From the NCBI RefSeq assembly GCF_963677685.1, contig NZ_OY782186.1, forward strand, positions 2,666,001-2,730,000: 64,000 nt of DNA, given 5' to 3'. The stretch's first letter is position 1, and every line of letters begins with the position of its first letter. The DNA comes from an uncultured Bacteroides sp. (GTDB taxonomy: Bacteria > Bacteroidota > Bacteroidia > Bacteroidales > Bacteroidaceae). Positions 23,327-33,800 of the stretch are shown here, in pieces. The notes under the pieces were generated by a model. The model searched no databases. It was given only the letters and a program-made list of their open reading frames with translations, and had not been told where the DNA came from. A program made the position numbers and the translations under genes.

Positions 23327-25225
23327 TTATTTTATTACCGCCACAAATCCTCCGCGTGGCAAACAATTAATATTTATCGCTGAGTCAGCGTTCTTTAGAG
23401 GAACATTCTCGTTAATCATAAAACTACGCTCTTCCGCTCCATCTTTAAAGAGCGTAATACTCTTAAGTGATTTATCTAAATCAGCAGGAATAAAAGTTAA
23501 AGTTTTAGATTGGTCAGCAGCATTCAAGCCGGCAACATACCATGTGTCTCCTTTACGACGAGCAATCACAATCTCTTTTCCGGGATAGCCCGATAAAAGC
23601 TTTGTGTCATCCCATGCAGCAGGTAAAGTAGAAAGAAGTTTTTTTACGGATTCCGGCAAAGCATAATAAGCAGAAGGACGATCTGGTCTATGTTGCAAAG
23701 CCGATTCAAAAACGACCATCAATGCCAACTCATGCCCATGTGTCGTAATATGCGGATGTTGAGAATCGGAGAATGTACCTGGGGTATAATCCATCGGTCC
23801 TACTACATTTCTGGTAAAAGGCAACGTTGCATTATGAACAGCAGCTTTATTCGTCAACACAGGAGCATTGTTATACCACTCAGCACCATAAACGCCCTCT
23901 ACTGTCATCATGTTAGGGTAAGTTCTCTGCCATCCGCGAGGTATTGTCGCCCCATGAAAAACAAGCATTAATTTATATTTAGCCGCATCTTCAAGTAAAT
24001 CAATGTAATAATTCATCATATCCACACGATCTCCAGCGAAAAAGTCGACCTTGATACCTGCTACCCCCATTTTTTTAAGCCAGGCATACTCCTTCTCTCT
24101 CTTCTCTTTCGTATTAAGACGATCGAGAGGTTCCGGGGCTCCCGGACCAATCCAGCTCGTCCCTGAGTTATACCACAACATCGGTTTAACTCCTTTAGAA
24201 AGAGCGTACTTCACAGCATCCTCTACAGTTCCGCCATTTGACATAGCATCCCATTTCCAATCTATCAGATCATAGGGCCAGCCCATATCAGAAGCCAAAT
24301 CAATATACTTCTTAACGAGTTGAAAATCATTCGAACCATTGTTATAAGCCCAATATATCCATGAAACATTTCCCGGAATAATCCAATTAGTATTGGCTAT
24401 TTTACTTGGTTCCGATAAATCAGTTACTAATGTAGATTCAACGATATCAGCCAAAGAACCCACAATCAGCGTACGCCAAGGAGATTGCCATGAACCACTT
24501 ATCGGTAATTTCTCGTTAGCTAACTGAACAACATATTCTTCTGAGTTCGCTACATTGCTCAACCACGATGCACAATGGTTACGCATAATATTTGCTTCTG
24601 TTATGAGCATAAACAAGTCCTTGTCATGCTCCACAAGAGCAGGATAAGCCCATTGTTGAGACTTAGGTGCAGTAATTTCAGGATAGAAGCCTTCATACGA
24701 AGGATCATATTTTTGCATCCATCTCTTTGTACCTTCCGCAATAGGATAAGTAGTTAGATCGGATATAATATTTTCATGATCCATTGCATCAAAGCTGTAC
24801 TTAAATGCCACCCCGTCGTTATAAGCACGAAAGATTACGTTTAACTTTTGCTTTTTATCATTTTCAAAAACAAAGGTTTGCTCCGAAGCCTTATTTACAC
24901 AATGACTACGTTTGCCGGTAATCATTCGATAATCTGCCACCACTGCGACAGGCTTAGTTATAGACGTAAGCTTAAGGTTACCTGCAAAAGAACGTAAGTC
25001 CGTTTTCAATCCCAATTGAGCACCCGAAAACAATGTTTCGGGTGCCAAACCAGAGGCGTATTCAACGCTAAAGAAAGCTTCACCGTAGCCATCCTTAGCA
25101 TTCTCAACACCCACCTTTACCTTTATTTTCTGATTAGGTGAAGTCAGAACATTTGTTTGAGCAGATAACGAGAAATAGACTCCTAACAAAAATATTGAAG
25201 TCAATATATAGTTTTTTTTAATCAT
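23327..25225 (-). CDS. GH97 retaining alpha-glycosidase, second copy
   Basis: A 632-residue secreted GH97 enzyme with signal peptide MIKKNYILTSIFLLGVYFSL. The nucleophile D394 lies in GIKVDFFAGD, the retaining alpha-galactosidase type. HGATIPRGWQRTYPN and the VGPMDYTPGTF block are further family features. It is only moderately similar to the GH97 at 17691. In particular the segment around the N-terminal sandwich and the PMDYTPG block differ, so the two enzymes probably recognise different side-chain sugars or linkages. It lies 21 bp downstream of no other start than the GH43 gene, fitting a single transcript. Confidence 0.9.
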   Translation of the reverse strand: MIKKNYILTSIFLLGVYFSLSAQTNVLTSPNQKIKVKVGVENAKDGYGEAFFSVEYASGLAPETLFSGAQLGLKTDLRSFAGNLKLTSITKPVAVVADYRMITGKRSHCVNKASEQTFVFENDKKQKLNVIFRAYNDGVAFKYSFDAMDHENIISDLTTYPIAEGTKRWMQKYDPSYEGFYPEITAPKSQQWAYPALVEHDKDLFMLITEANIMRNHCASWLSNVANSEEYVVQLANEKLPISGSWQSPWRTLIVGSLADIVESTLVTDLSEPSKIANTNWIIPGNVSWIYWAYNNGSNDFQLVKKYIDLASDMGWPYDLIDWKWDAMSNGGTVEDAVKYALSKGVKPMLWYNSGTSWIGPGAPEPLDRLNTKEKREKEYAWLKKMGVAGIKVDFFAGDRVDMMNYYIDLLEDAAKYKLMLVFHGATIPRGWQRTYPNMMTVEGVYGAEWYNNAPVLTNKAAVHNATLPFTRNVVGPMDYTPGTFSDSQHPHITTHGHELALMVVFESALQHRPDRPSAYYALPESVKKLLSTLPAAWDDTKLLSGYPGKEIVIARRKGDTWYVAGLNAADQSKTLTFIPADLDKSLKSITLFKDGAEERSFMINENVPLKNADSAININCLPRGGFVAVIK

Positions 25226-25253
25226 GATATTCTATTCAAGAATTAACGATTTA

Positions 25254-27005
25254 CTAAAACACGATATCATTTGCTGAAGTAGCATGCAGACCTATAAATG
25301 AACCGGTAAATCCTCCCGCAACATTCGTTGAAAGAATATCTCCGGAAACAGTACCTCCGACATTATTATAAGAAGCGCCATCTTGTGAATAACTAAATCT
25401 ATAATCATCATCGTGAGCTTCAACTTTCAACTGAACAGGTTTCTTTATATTTTCTATTCTTGCACTAGCTAAAACAACAGAACGTCCTCTCTCAGTCCGC
25501 TGCAAAACAATATAATATTCTTTCTCCTTTTTCGTAATACCAAATACATAATTAAACTTTTCGCTCTGATAACATACAAGCCCCGCCAAATCTTTATCAC
25601 TTTGAGGCACATAGTTCATCGTCACACTTGCCGAAAAAACATTATGTTGTTGGCGAACGAAGAGTGTAGATGTAGGTTTTACCTCTTTTATGTTAACAGC
25701 AAACGGAGTTAATCTTACTCCCTTCTTGGTTACATTAATGAAATCTTCACGCGGTCCTCTCATTCCAATCCAACGATAATCCAAATTATCAGCCGAAAAA
25801 TCATCCTCAAATGTAAAATTACCATTAGGGAAAAAGCCCTCTTTTCCAGTTTTATTTTCTACTCCTTTAGGCATCTTCAATTTAGGAGACATAGGTATTA
25901 ATCCATTTTCAAATACGGGGAACATTCCTGTCCAATCAACAGGTAAAATAAATGTTTCACGCCCTATGTTTACACGATCTTTATTGTTAGGACGAATACC
26001 TAAAAAGACACCATAATATTTATCATCAGGTCCTTTTACAAGATCAGCATGACCTGCCCAGTCAACCTTATTTTGTCTATCTTTAGGGAAATATCTCTGA
26101 GTAAGTATTGGGTTACTACCTGCCGGAGTGTATGGACCTTTAGGGCTATCACTTACAAAAATAACCTCACTATGCCAGCCTCCGGTTCCTCCTTCAGCAC
26201 ACATCAAATAATATCGGTTATCTTTCTTATAAATATGAGGCGCTTCAATCCAAATGGGTTTTTGAGCGATATTTACTCCACCATTTACAATAATTTTGTC
26301 CGTACCCGGAATTATCTGATCTTTATCTACATCATATTCCCATATTTTAATAACGCGATGACCATTATAAAGCTCTTTACCTCTATCAGGAGCATCATTG
26401 TGCACAACATATGCTTTACCGTTATCATCAAAGAATATAGATGGATCTATCCCTCCAAAATTCAATTTATAAGGATCACTCCATCCCTTTGCAGGATCTT
26501 TTGTTTTCACCACAATGTTGCCAAAACCACCGGCAAATTCGGTTGTTATCATATAGAATGTATCGTTGTTTGGATTATACCTGATTGTTGGAGCATATAC
26601 TCCTGCAGATATACCGGTATCGTATACTTTCAATTGGGATTTCCTATCTAAGACATGACCTATCTGTTTCCAGTTAACCAAGTCCGTTGAATGGAAAATG
26701 GGTACCCCAGGGAAAAAAGCAAACGAAGAGCACACGAGGTAATAATCATTTCCCTTACGACATATACTTGGATCCGGATAACATCCCTGTAAGATAGGGT
26801 TATAAAATTCATCCGCCTCAAGAGGATATTGTTTGTAAACCTGATCATCCCCCTGGTAAACAAAATGACTGAATACAGGGCCATCATTTTTTGATACCTT
26901 TTTAGCCGATTTTGCCTCTGAAAAAGAGAACAAAAATAAAAGCAGTAACAGACTTAGCAAGTGTTTTTCAACAAACAAAGCTGGTTTTAAATTAAATGAT
27001 TTCAT
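25254..27005 (-). CDS. GH43 beta-xylosidase/arabinofuranosidase with C-terminal beta-sandwich
   Basis: A 583-residue secreted protein. The signal peptide is MKSFNLKPAL to about FSEA31. GH43 blocks seen are NPILQGCYPDPSICRKGNDY (base Asp in YPDPSI), FGGIDPSIFFDDNGKAYVV and IWIEAPHIYKKDNRYYLM (acid Glu). The C-terminal ~190 residues form the concanavalin-like GH43 C-terminal domain. The sequence is closest in style to beta-xylosidase/alpha-L-arabinofuranosidase GH43 proteins. About 40 residues between signal peptide and propeller (SAKKVSKNDGPVFSHFVYQG) are not part of the catalytic fold. Third distinct GH43 architecture in the operon. Confidence 0.9.
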   Translation of the reverse strand: MKSFNLKPALFVEKHLLSLLLLLFLFSFSEAKSAKKVSKNDGPVFSHFVYQGDDQVYKQYPLEADEFYNPILQGCYPDPSICRKGNDYYLVCSSFAFFPGVPIFHSTDLVNWKQIGHVLDRKSQLKVYDTGISAGVYAPTIRYNPNNDTFYMITTEFAGGFGNIVVKTKDPAKGWSDPYKLNFGGIDPSIFFDDNGKAYVVHNDAPDRGKELYNGHRVIKIWEYDVDKDQIIPGTDKIIVNGGVNIAQKPIWIEAPHIYKKDNRYYLMCAEGGTGGWHSEVIFVSDSPKGPYTPAGSNPILTQRYFPKDRQNKVDWAGHADLVKGPDDKYYGVFLGIRPNNKDRVNIGRETFILPVDWTGMFPVFENGLIPMSPKLKMPKGVENKTGKEGFFPNGNFTFEDDFSADNLDYRWIGMRGPREDFINVTKKGVRLTPFAVNIKEVKPTSTLFVRQQHNVFSASVTMNYVPQSDKDLAGLVCYQSEKFNYVFGITKKEKEYYIVLQRTERGRSVVLASARIENIKKPVQLKVEAHDDDYRFSYSQDGASYNNVGGTVSGDILSTNVAGGFTGSFIGLHATSANDIVF

Positions 27006-27061
27006 TTTTATAATTTTATTGATTTGATATTTGTATTCCGGAATTTAAGGTTTTAGCGGAT

Positions 27062-28423
27062 CTATTCTGAGAATTTCCAATAATCAAAGTACATAATCTT
27101 ACTAGGAGCTTTCCCTTTAAAGACAAAGTAGATATCATGAACACCCACAACCTTTTTGATTTCAGTCGTGACTAATTCCCACCTATCATCGCCTCCTGTC
27201 ATAGGGACTTTCACCGTACCCAACAGTTCTCCATCTATGCGATCAAGTCTAACTTCCATAGAAACATTTCCGTTATGCGTTGTTCCCAAACGAGCAGTAA
27301 ACTTTGAAGCACCTTTATCACGGAAATCAACATCTCTGATTTTTGTATAAGCATTATTCTTCATCGCTGTGATAAAAACACCGACGATCTTATTTTGCAT
27401 GGATTTAACGCCTTCGGACCAAGCCATCGTTTCCGCTTCATTCTTAACATAAGGATTTAGTGTCTTTACTCCTTTCTTAACTCCCTCAGTCATCGTCATC
27501 TGTTGCATTGAACCGTCAGCATTAAAATGAGCCTCTTCTACACATATAGAGCGGGTAAAACCTCCACCGCCAGGCAATGCTCCGTTATGATAGAAAAAAT
27601 AAGTTTTTCCTTTAAAATCTATGATTCCTGGATGATTGGTAAAACTACTTCCCTGGGTAGGCATCAAGACTCCACGATATTGCCAAGGTCCTAAGGGAGA
27701 AGAACTCGTTGAATAACCGATATGTTCAGGAATAGGTCCCGCCGCAAACAACAAATAATAAAGATTCTTACGTTTGTATAACCAAGGCCCCTCTTCGTAA
27801 GTAGTTGGTCTACGTAAATTTCCCTCACGTTTACCAAAAGAAGCTACAGTATTTGGGAATGTCTGTATTTCACCATCGTAAGAGATCATGTCTTCGTTTA
27901 ACTTAACGTAATGACACACCGGATTGCCCCAAAGAAGGTAAGCCTGACCATCATCATCAAGAAAAACCGTTGGATCTATATCATCGTTGCTATTACAAAT
28001 CAAAGGGGCTCCCAAAGGATCAACAAACGGACCATATGGACTATTGCTGACCCCCACTCCAATAGCTCCCTTATTCTCTTTTGTCGTTATAGGCACATAC
28101 AAATAAAATTTCCCGTCCCTTTCGATACACTGGGCAGCCCAAGCATTCTTTTTTGCCCAGCTAAAATCACTATACGACAAAACTTTGCCATGATCAGTCC
28201 AATTTACCATGTCCTCTGTGGTATAGAGCCTCCAATCATTCATTGTAAACCAAGTAGATTGGTCTTCATCATGGGTTGTATATAAATAAACCTTACCATT
28301 ATACACCATTGGTGCAGGATCTGCCGTATAATTAGTTTGAATGATAGGATTTTGCCCGCTAAGCATTGTGGAACAAAGAGTACAAATTGTAAAAAACAAA
28401 AATGATTTATAAAAATATTTCAT
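27062..28423 (-). CDS. GH43 glycosidase with C-terminal CBM6, second copy
   Basis: A 453-residue secreted protein. ATG 28423 gives a clean signal peptide ([20 protein letters not shown]). ATG 28441 adds six residues and begins 5 bp after the upstream stop. The propeller begins [16 protein letters not shown], with the catalytic Asp in [21 protein letters not shown] and [16 protein letters not shown] carry the other acidic residues. A CBM6 domain begins near [17 protein letters not shown]. It shares domain order and many motifs with the GH43s at 15427 and 28447, so the three descend from duplications. Probable arabinofuranosidase or xylosidase. Confidence 0.9.
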   Translation of the reverse strand: MKYFYKSFLFFTICTLCSTMLSGQNPIIQTNYTADPAPMVYNGKVYLYTTHDEDQSTWFTMNDWRLYTTEDMVNWTDHGKVLSYSDFSWAKKNAWAAQCIERDGKFYLYVPITTKENKGAIGVGVSNSPYGPFVDPLGAPLICNSNDDIDPTVFLDDDGQAYLLWGNPVCHYVKLNEDMISYDGEIQTFPNTVASFGKREGNLRRPTTYEEGPWLYKRKNLYYLLFAAGPIPEHIGYSTSSSPLGPWQYRGVLMPTQGSSFTNHPGIIDFKGKTYFFYHNGALPGGGGFTRSICVEEAHFNADGSMQQMTMTEGVKKGVKTLNPYVKNEAETMAWSEGVKSMQNKIVGVFITAMKNNAYTKIRDVDFRDKGASKFTARLGTTHNGNVSMEVRLDRIDGELLGTVKVPMTGGDDRWELVTTEIKKVVGVHDIYFVFKGKAPSKIMYFDYWKFSE

Positions 28424-28446
28424 TGGACACACGATCATCATAGCAT

Positions 28447-29781
28447 CTATTTAACAAATTTCCAAGCATCTAAATTAAATAACTCACCTTCGCCTCCATT
28501 AAAAACAAGATATAAATCATGCAAACCTTTCATTCGTTTTACCTTAGCAGTAAATGTTTTCCATGTATTCCATCCCCCTGTGTTAGTAATGTTGCAAACA
28601 GCGATCACAGGACCATTTTTATCATCTATACGAACCTCAACATTTCCACCGGCTGCCGAAGCTGCAAAAATTTTGATTTTCTTTGCTCCTTTACCTAAAT
28701 CAACTCCACGCAACTTGATGTAATCCCCTGCATGAATCTGAGTAACATACATCCCTACTTTAGGATCTTTAGCTGTTTTCACTCCCTCACTCCATGCAAT
28801 AGTCTCTGCTTCAACACGTTTATAGGGGTTCACAGCCTCAACTTGCTCGGGGCCGTTAGTTGACCAATAAGGCACAGTTTCTATACTACCATCCGCATTA
28901 TAAATCATTTGATCAACGGAGACAGAACGTCTTTCGTGATGCTTCAATGTTGTTCGTTTTAGAAGATCATAATTGAGCCCAAAACAGTATGATTTTCCTT
29001 TATAATCAATTATTCCCGGATGATTTCCTCTCGATTTTGAAGTAGCATCCATCACCATTCCTTTATATTCCCAAGGTCCTGTAATAGAATTACTCATTGC
29101 ATACCCAATACCTTCCGGGCAACAAGTAGAAGCATAAGCTAAATAATAATGATTTTTTCTTTTCCATACCCATGGACCTTCTTGATAGTTTTTGGGTTTA
29201 GTACTTTCTTTCACAACTTCACCCGAATATGAAATCATATCATCGTTCAATTTCACATAATACAAATCAGGATTTCCCCAAAACAAATAAGCTTGTCCGT
29301 CATCATCAATAAAAGGAGAAGGGTCTATATCATTCCAGAGATGATTCGTTTCAATTAATCTTTTTCCCAACGGATCTTTAAACGGACCATAAGGGGTATC
29401 GGCAACTAATACGCCAATCCCATTGCCGTGCATAGGGCAATATAAGTAAAACTTCCCATTCCTTTCAATACATTGCGGTGCCCATGCACCATTATCATGC
29501 CTAACCCAGCTAAAATCATTTAACGATGCTACAATTCCATGATCCGTCCAGTTTGCCATATCTGTTGAAGTGTAAAGAAGCCAATTCAACATTTTAAAAC
29601 CATTAGCGTCGTCCTCATCGTGTGTGGTATATAGAAAAACTGTGTCGTTATAAACCATTGGAGCAGGATCAGCCGTAAACTTCGTTTGGATTATTGGGTT
29701 CTGAGCATAGCCAATATTTGCCAAACTGTAAATCCCCAAAACAGTAGTGCAAAATAGTCTCATTTTTCTTCGCATCAACAT
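28447..29781 (-). CDS. GH43 glycosidase with C-terminal CBM6, third copy (first gene of the operon)
   Basis: A 444-residue secreted protein and the promoter-proximal gene of the operon. Signal peptide [20 protein letters not shown], cleaved near YAQ27. The propeller begins [33 protein letters not shown] and [16 protein letters not shown] hold the other expected catalytic acids. The CBM6 starts near [20 protein letters not shown]. Only a few bases separate it from the next GH43-CBM6 gene, consistent with tandem duplication. The 5' leader of about 180 nt contains two stem-loops, and a promoter plus direct-repeat operator lie upstream. Confidence 0.9.
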   Translation of the reverse strand: MLMRRKMRLFCTTVLGIYSLANIGYAQNPIIQTKFTADPAPMVYNDTVFLYTTHDEDDANGFKMLNWLLYTSTDMANWTDHGIVASLNDFSWVRHDNGAWAPQCIERNGKFYLYCPMHGNGIGVLVADTPYGPFKDPLGKRLIETNHLWNDIDPSPFIDDDGQAYLFWGNPDLYYVKLNDDMISYSGEVVKESTKPKNYQEGPWVWKRKNHYYLAYASTCCPEGIGYAMSNSITGPWEYKGMVMDATSKSRGNHPGIIDYKGKSYCFGLNYDLLKRTTLKHHERRSVSVDQMIYNADGSIETVPYWSTNGPEQVEAVNPYKRVEAETIAWSEGVKTAKDPKVGMYVTQIHAGDYIKLRGVDLGKGAKKIKIFAASAAGGNVEVRIDDKNGPVIAVCNITNTGGWNTWKTFTAKVKRMKGLHDLYLVFNGGEGELFNLDAWKFVK

Positions 29782-29851
29782 AATAAATCTTTATAGGTTA
29801 AACATAATATTTTTATAAACAAGAATAATAAAGTGCATAATAAATCAAAAG

Positions 29852-29977
29852 ATAGACCATCAAAAAACGGTCTATATAGCTAAGCAATATATCATCCTTT
29901 GAACCAGCTGTTTTTATGTTGCGAACAGCTCAAAAAACAGTTCATTATTCATCATTAAAATCCTTATAACAAAAGTA
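29852..29977 (-). promoter_or_regulatory. promoter and structured leader of the glycosidase operon
   Basis: On the minus strand TACTTTTG (29977-29970) matches the Bacteroides -7 box. A CAAA on the plus strand at 29994-29997 offers a TTTG -33 element at a short spacing of 16, as expected for an activator-dependent promoter. Downstream in the leader are stems AGCTGTT/AACAGCT (29906-29930) and ATAGACC/GGTCTAT (29852-29875). Their function is unknown. Confidence 0.45.
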
Positions 29978-30004
29978 ACTAGATAAAGAATAACAAATTC
30001 GCTA

Positions 30005-30046
30005 TTTCCTATATATCATTCGTAATTTTCTATATATCATTAGCCA
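30005..30046. promoter_or_regulatory. 21-bp direct repeat, candidate HTCS operator
   Basis: Two adjoining 21-bp units (30005-30025 and 30026-30046) agree at 17 of 21 positions and share the core CTATATATCATT. They lie roughly 40-80 bp upstream of the predicted start of the glycosidase operon transcript. The AraC-type output domain of HTCS proteins binds direct repeats at this distance, two helical turns apart. Nothing else of coding nature is seen in 29782-30350, which is very AT-rich. Confidence 0.55.
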
Positions 30047-30356
30047 ACAAAGTAAATATCTATATAATCAACAAGCATAAGACAAAACTATAAATATAAA
30101 AAACAAAAAGCAAAAGAATCGCTAATATTCTCATTATCATAGCAATTAGGAGCTTTATTCATAAGGTTATAATCTAAAGATTTTTAAAAAACAGGCATTT
30201 ACTCACAAACAGAATTAACAATGCCAGTATTTTACAATCTTTAGCCTCTCACAAGAGAAGCAACAGAGTCTTATCATAAGTAAGAATAATGATTTTATCA
30301 ACGTACTCCAATCTATAATTAGATTACCCTAAAAGGAAAAGTAGCGAAACAAAAAA

Positions 30357-30422
30357 ATCTCGCATCATTTGTCATCATCTATAAAAGAATTAATCTTCTA
30401 TAGATGCATAAATGAGCGAGAT
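30357..30422 (-). terminator. very long terminator hairpin
   Basis: A 66-base interrupted inverted repeat has outer arms ATCTCGC/GCGAGAT and inner arms ATCTATAAAAGA/TCTTCTATAGAT. On the minus strand it is followed by seven T (complement of 30351-30357). It ends transcripts coming from the HTCS gene and the small frames behind it. Confidence 0.75.
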
Positions 30423-30442
30423 ATTTAATAGAACAATTTTTA

Positions 30443-30585
30443 CTACCTCTTATATTCTTCTAACCAATCATCAATTATACGTTGTTCTTCAGCCGTTTTG
30501 TGTTCTTTATACAAAGAATACAAAAGCAAAACACAATATAACAGCAACAATATCCCTAAATCAGTGAAACATCTTGTCCCTCATT
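30443..30585 (-). CDS. small single-helix membrane peptide, possibly frameshifted
   Basis: An open frame ending at TAG 30445-30443 encodes a hydrophobic helix (LGILLLLYCVLLLYSLY) followed by a charged tail (KEHKTAEEQRIIDDWLEEYK), a plausible small membrane protein of 35-46 residues. It lacks a good start. The ATG codons of MRDKM lie in the neighbouring frame, one base out of register, so a one-base frameshift may have inactivated it. TTG codons inside the helix are the only in-frame alternatives. It ends 21 bases before the long terminator. No family recognised. Confidence 0.35.
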
Positions 30586-30595
30586 TTATATAGAT

Positions 30596-30860
30596 CTACT
30601 GTTTTTCAATAACTTTATCGGGGAGTTCCTTAATTACAATCTTAAGTGCAAGAGTGGAAAAAGAAGCAGAAGTGTCTAAATACATATTAGGATTCCGTTT
30701 AATGATGCCAATCGTTTCCAGCCAGTTACTACCTTCCATATGTCCGACAATTACAGGAACTGTTGAATATTTTTTTGATAAAATCTCTATTTCTTGTATA
30801 TCTGTTAATATCAAAGAATTGAAAGCATGTATCCACAGTGGAAAATTTTCAGTTTTACTT
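30596..30860 (-). pseudogene. amidohydrolase (TIM-barrel metal hydrolase) fragment
   Basis: The minus strand encodes FPLWIHAFNS, then YSTVPVIVGHMEGSNWLETI, then NPNMYLDTSASFSTLALKI and IKELPDKV before a stop. This matches the middle of amidohydrolase_2-type proteins (a WIHA metal-binding block, VIVGHMGG, a YLDTS strand), which normally continue IKELPxKCIFGSDxP. Both the N-terminal third and the C-terminus with the last metal-binding Asp are missing. There is no start codon in the homologous part. It is a decayed gene beside the HTCS locus. Confidence 0.6.
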
Positions 30861-30896
30861 GAAGCAAAAAAGATTGTAATACTCGAGTATATAAAT

Positions 30897-33800
30897 TTAA
30901 ATTTCAGAAGGCGATTTATCAAAATGCTTTTTGAAAGCTTTACCAAAATAATTAAGACTCGAAAAACCGCACATCTCACTAACCTCAGTAACCGTATGCT
31001 TGCGAGTCTTTAACAATTCTAATGCATGATTCAGGCGCACAGCTTTTATAAATTCAAGAGGAGTTTGCCCCGCAAGCGATTTTATTTTTTTGTATAAGAG
31101 AGGCTCACTTATATTCATAGCAGAAGCAAACTCTTTATTGCTAAACTCAGTATTTATCATGTTAGCCCATACTGTATCCATTGCTTTTTTGATAAACTGA
31201 TCATTCAATTCATTATTAAACAACGCTTCCTCACTATTTTCTCCAATAAGTTTTAGAGCCTTCTCTCTCAACACTTTACGATTCTGAACAATAGAACGAA
31301 TACGCTGAATGACCAAAGCCATATCAAAAGGTTTAGTAAGATAGTTATCTGCCCCAAGCCCTAAGCCATGCAATTGTTCCGCTTTATCAGCCAAAGCAGT
31401 AAGCAAAACTACTGGTATATGAGACGTTTCATAAGTAGATTTTATCAAACGACACAATTCAAAACCGTCCATATTAGGCATCATAACATCAGAAACAACA
31501 ATATCCGGCATTTGTTTCTGGATTGCTTGCCAAGCTATTTCACCATCTGTTGCTATAGATACTTCAAATTCATGGCGAAGCACAGAAACCATAAAATGAC
31601 GTAATTCCTCATTATCTTCTACAATAAGTAAACGCATTTTTGAAACACTACTAGCAAGTTTTAAAAGTTCCTTATCCGATACTTCTGACTCAGCGATTAT
31701 CTCCTCGTCGCTTTTTAACTCATCAATAGGTATTTCTTTAAAAGGAATAGTGATCTTAAACAAAGATCCTTCATCTTCGTGACTAGAACAGCTGATCGTC
31801 CCACCATGAAGCGTTACATAACTCTTTGCTAATAGCAGACCTATACCCGAGCCAATATTATTCGAATTAATTGCATTTTCGCTCCGGTAGAACTCATGAA
31901 AAAGTTTCTTCTGGGCTTTTGAAGACATTCCAATCCCATAATCTTTGACCTTCAATATCCAAGAAGATGCATCTCCTGAGAATGAAATATCAACCTGAGA
32001 ACCATTGTTAGAATATTTAATCGCATTAGATATTAAATTATCTACAACTGTTTCTATTTTTAACCTGTCAATAGCAGCCATATAGACATCAGGTTCAGCA
32101 GAAAATTGCAAGTTGACATTTTTACTTTTAGCAAAAGATTCGAACATTAATATACGATGTTTAAGCATTTCAGCAATATCAACCATCTTCATTGATAATT
32201 GCTCTTTCCCGATATCTGCCTTTTGAAAATCTAATAAATGTGTAACAGTAGATGATAAACGCCTTGCTTGCTCAACAGCTATGTCTAAAAAATACTTATC
32301 TTCCTTTGAAAAAGCCTTCCTGTTTAATTCTTCTATCGGAGCTTTAATAAGAGTAATCGTAGTACGAATTTCATGTGCCATATTAGCAAAAAAACGTACT
32401 TTATCTTCTGTATGCCTCTGTTTCAAACGATTAATGTAAAAGCGTAGAAAGAGATAGAGAAGACTCAAAACAAGAGCCGTTAAAAGAAAACGAAACCACC
32501 ACGTTTCCCAAAAAGGAGGAATGACTGATACAATAAACGAGCGTTCTGAAACTATTTTAGAAAGGAATTTATCATACATTCTTATTTTTAAGACATGTTC
32601 TCCCGAAGGAATATTTGTATAAGTCAACTTTCGATAATCAGACGGGTGAGTTTGATTCTTATCAACTCCCTCCATTGACCATGAAAATTTAAAATTAGCC
32701 GTTTTACGACTAATAGGCAAAAGCTCTATTGTCAGGTTATTCTGATTATATTGTAAAGTTATTCTTTCCATACTATCTAAAGGGACATTCAAATTGAAGT
32801 CACTATTATCACGAATGGAGCGGCCTGATACTAAAATATCCTGTACAAAAATTCGTCCTTTGGGTTTAGACTGTCTAAGATCTGCTGGGTCAAAGATCAC
32901 TGCCCCACTATTGGTACCCCAAGCTAAAAAATTATTGCGCAATTGACAATGAGCATCTCTATTAAACGAATCATTGGACAAAAATGGGAAATAGCCCGTC
33001 ACTTTCTTTTTTACCGGATTAAACTGGCACAAACCGCTTTCAGTACCTACCCACAAATATCCATCTGAATAGACAATACTATTTGTATAATTAGAAGGTA
33101 AGCCTGAATCCGTGGTAAATCGCTCAACTGTTTTAGTTTTAAGATCAAAACAAGTTAAGCCACTACCACTAGAACAAAGCCAAACTTTATCTCCTAACAA
33201 CAATAAATCTTGAAATACATCTCCATATAAAAGAGTCCCAGATTCTCCTGTTCGCTTATTAATATACACCAATCCGTGAGAACAAGCCAATAACATTTTC
33301 CCCGGCAACCATTCCGTAAATGCAGATACTGCATAATAAGAATATTGACGGAATTTTCTTTTCTCAGATATATAACAATTCACCGCATTAAGATTGCTAC
33401 CAATCCATACATCTCCTTCACTATCACAATAAATATCAAACACAAAATTGAACTCAGCAGTAGCTCCTTTTTTACTTTTTGAATAATGGGCAACCTCCTC
33501 TCTTGTCTTTTCATCTATTACATAAACGCCTGATGAATAGCTACCACACCATATTTTACCTTTAGAATCTTCACATAGAGAAAGAAACACATGAGCCTGA
33601 TCTTTCCCATTCTGATAGTACGTTTGCCACTGATCCTTCTTAACATCCCAACAACTAATACCATTATCTGTTGCAAACCAAAGATTCCCCATGCGATCTT
33701 CAATAATCTGATTAACATGATTGTTATGTAGCGAATTGGATTTATTCATCTGATGCACGATTCTGGTTATGAGCGGAGAAGATTGATCAAAATAAGAGAC

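Noticed and set aside
26049..26651. 200-codon plus-strand frame inside the GH43 gene
   Set aside because: Antisense shadow of a well-supported GH43 gene; its own translation has no domain features.
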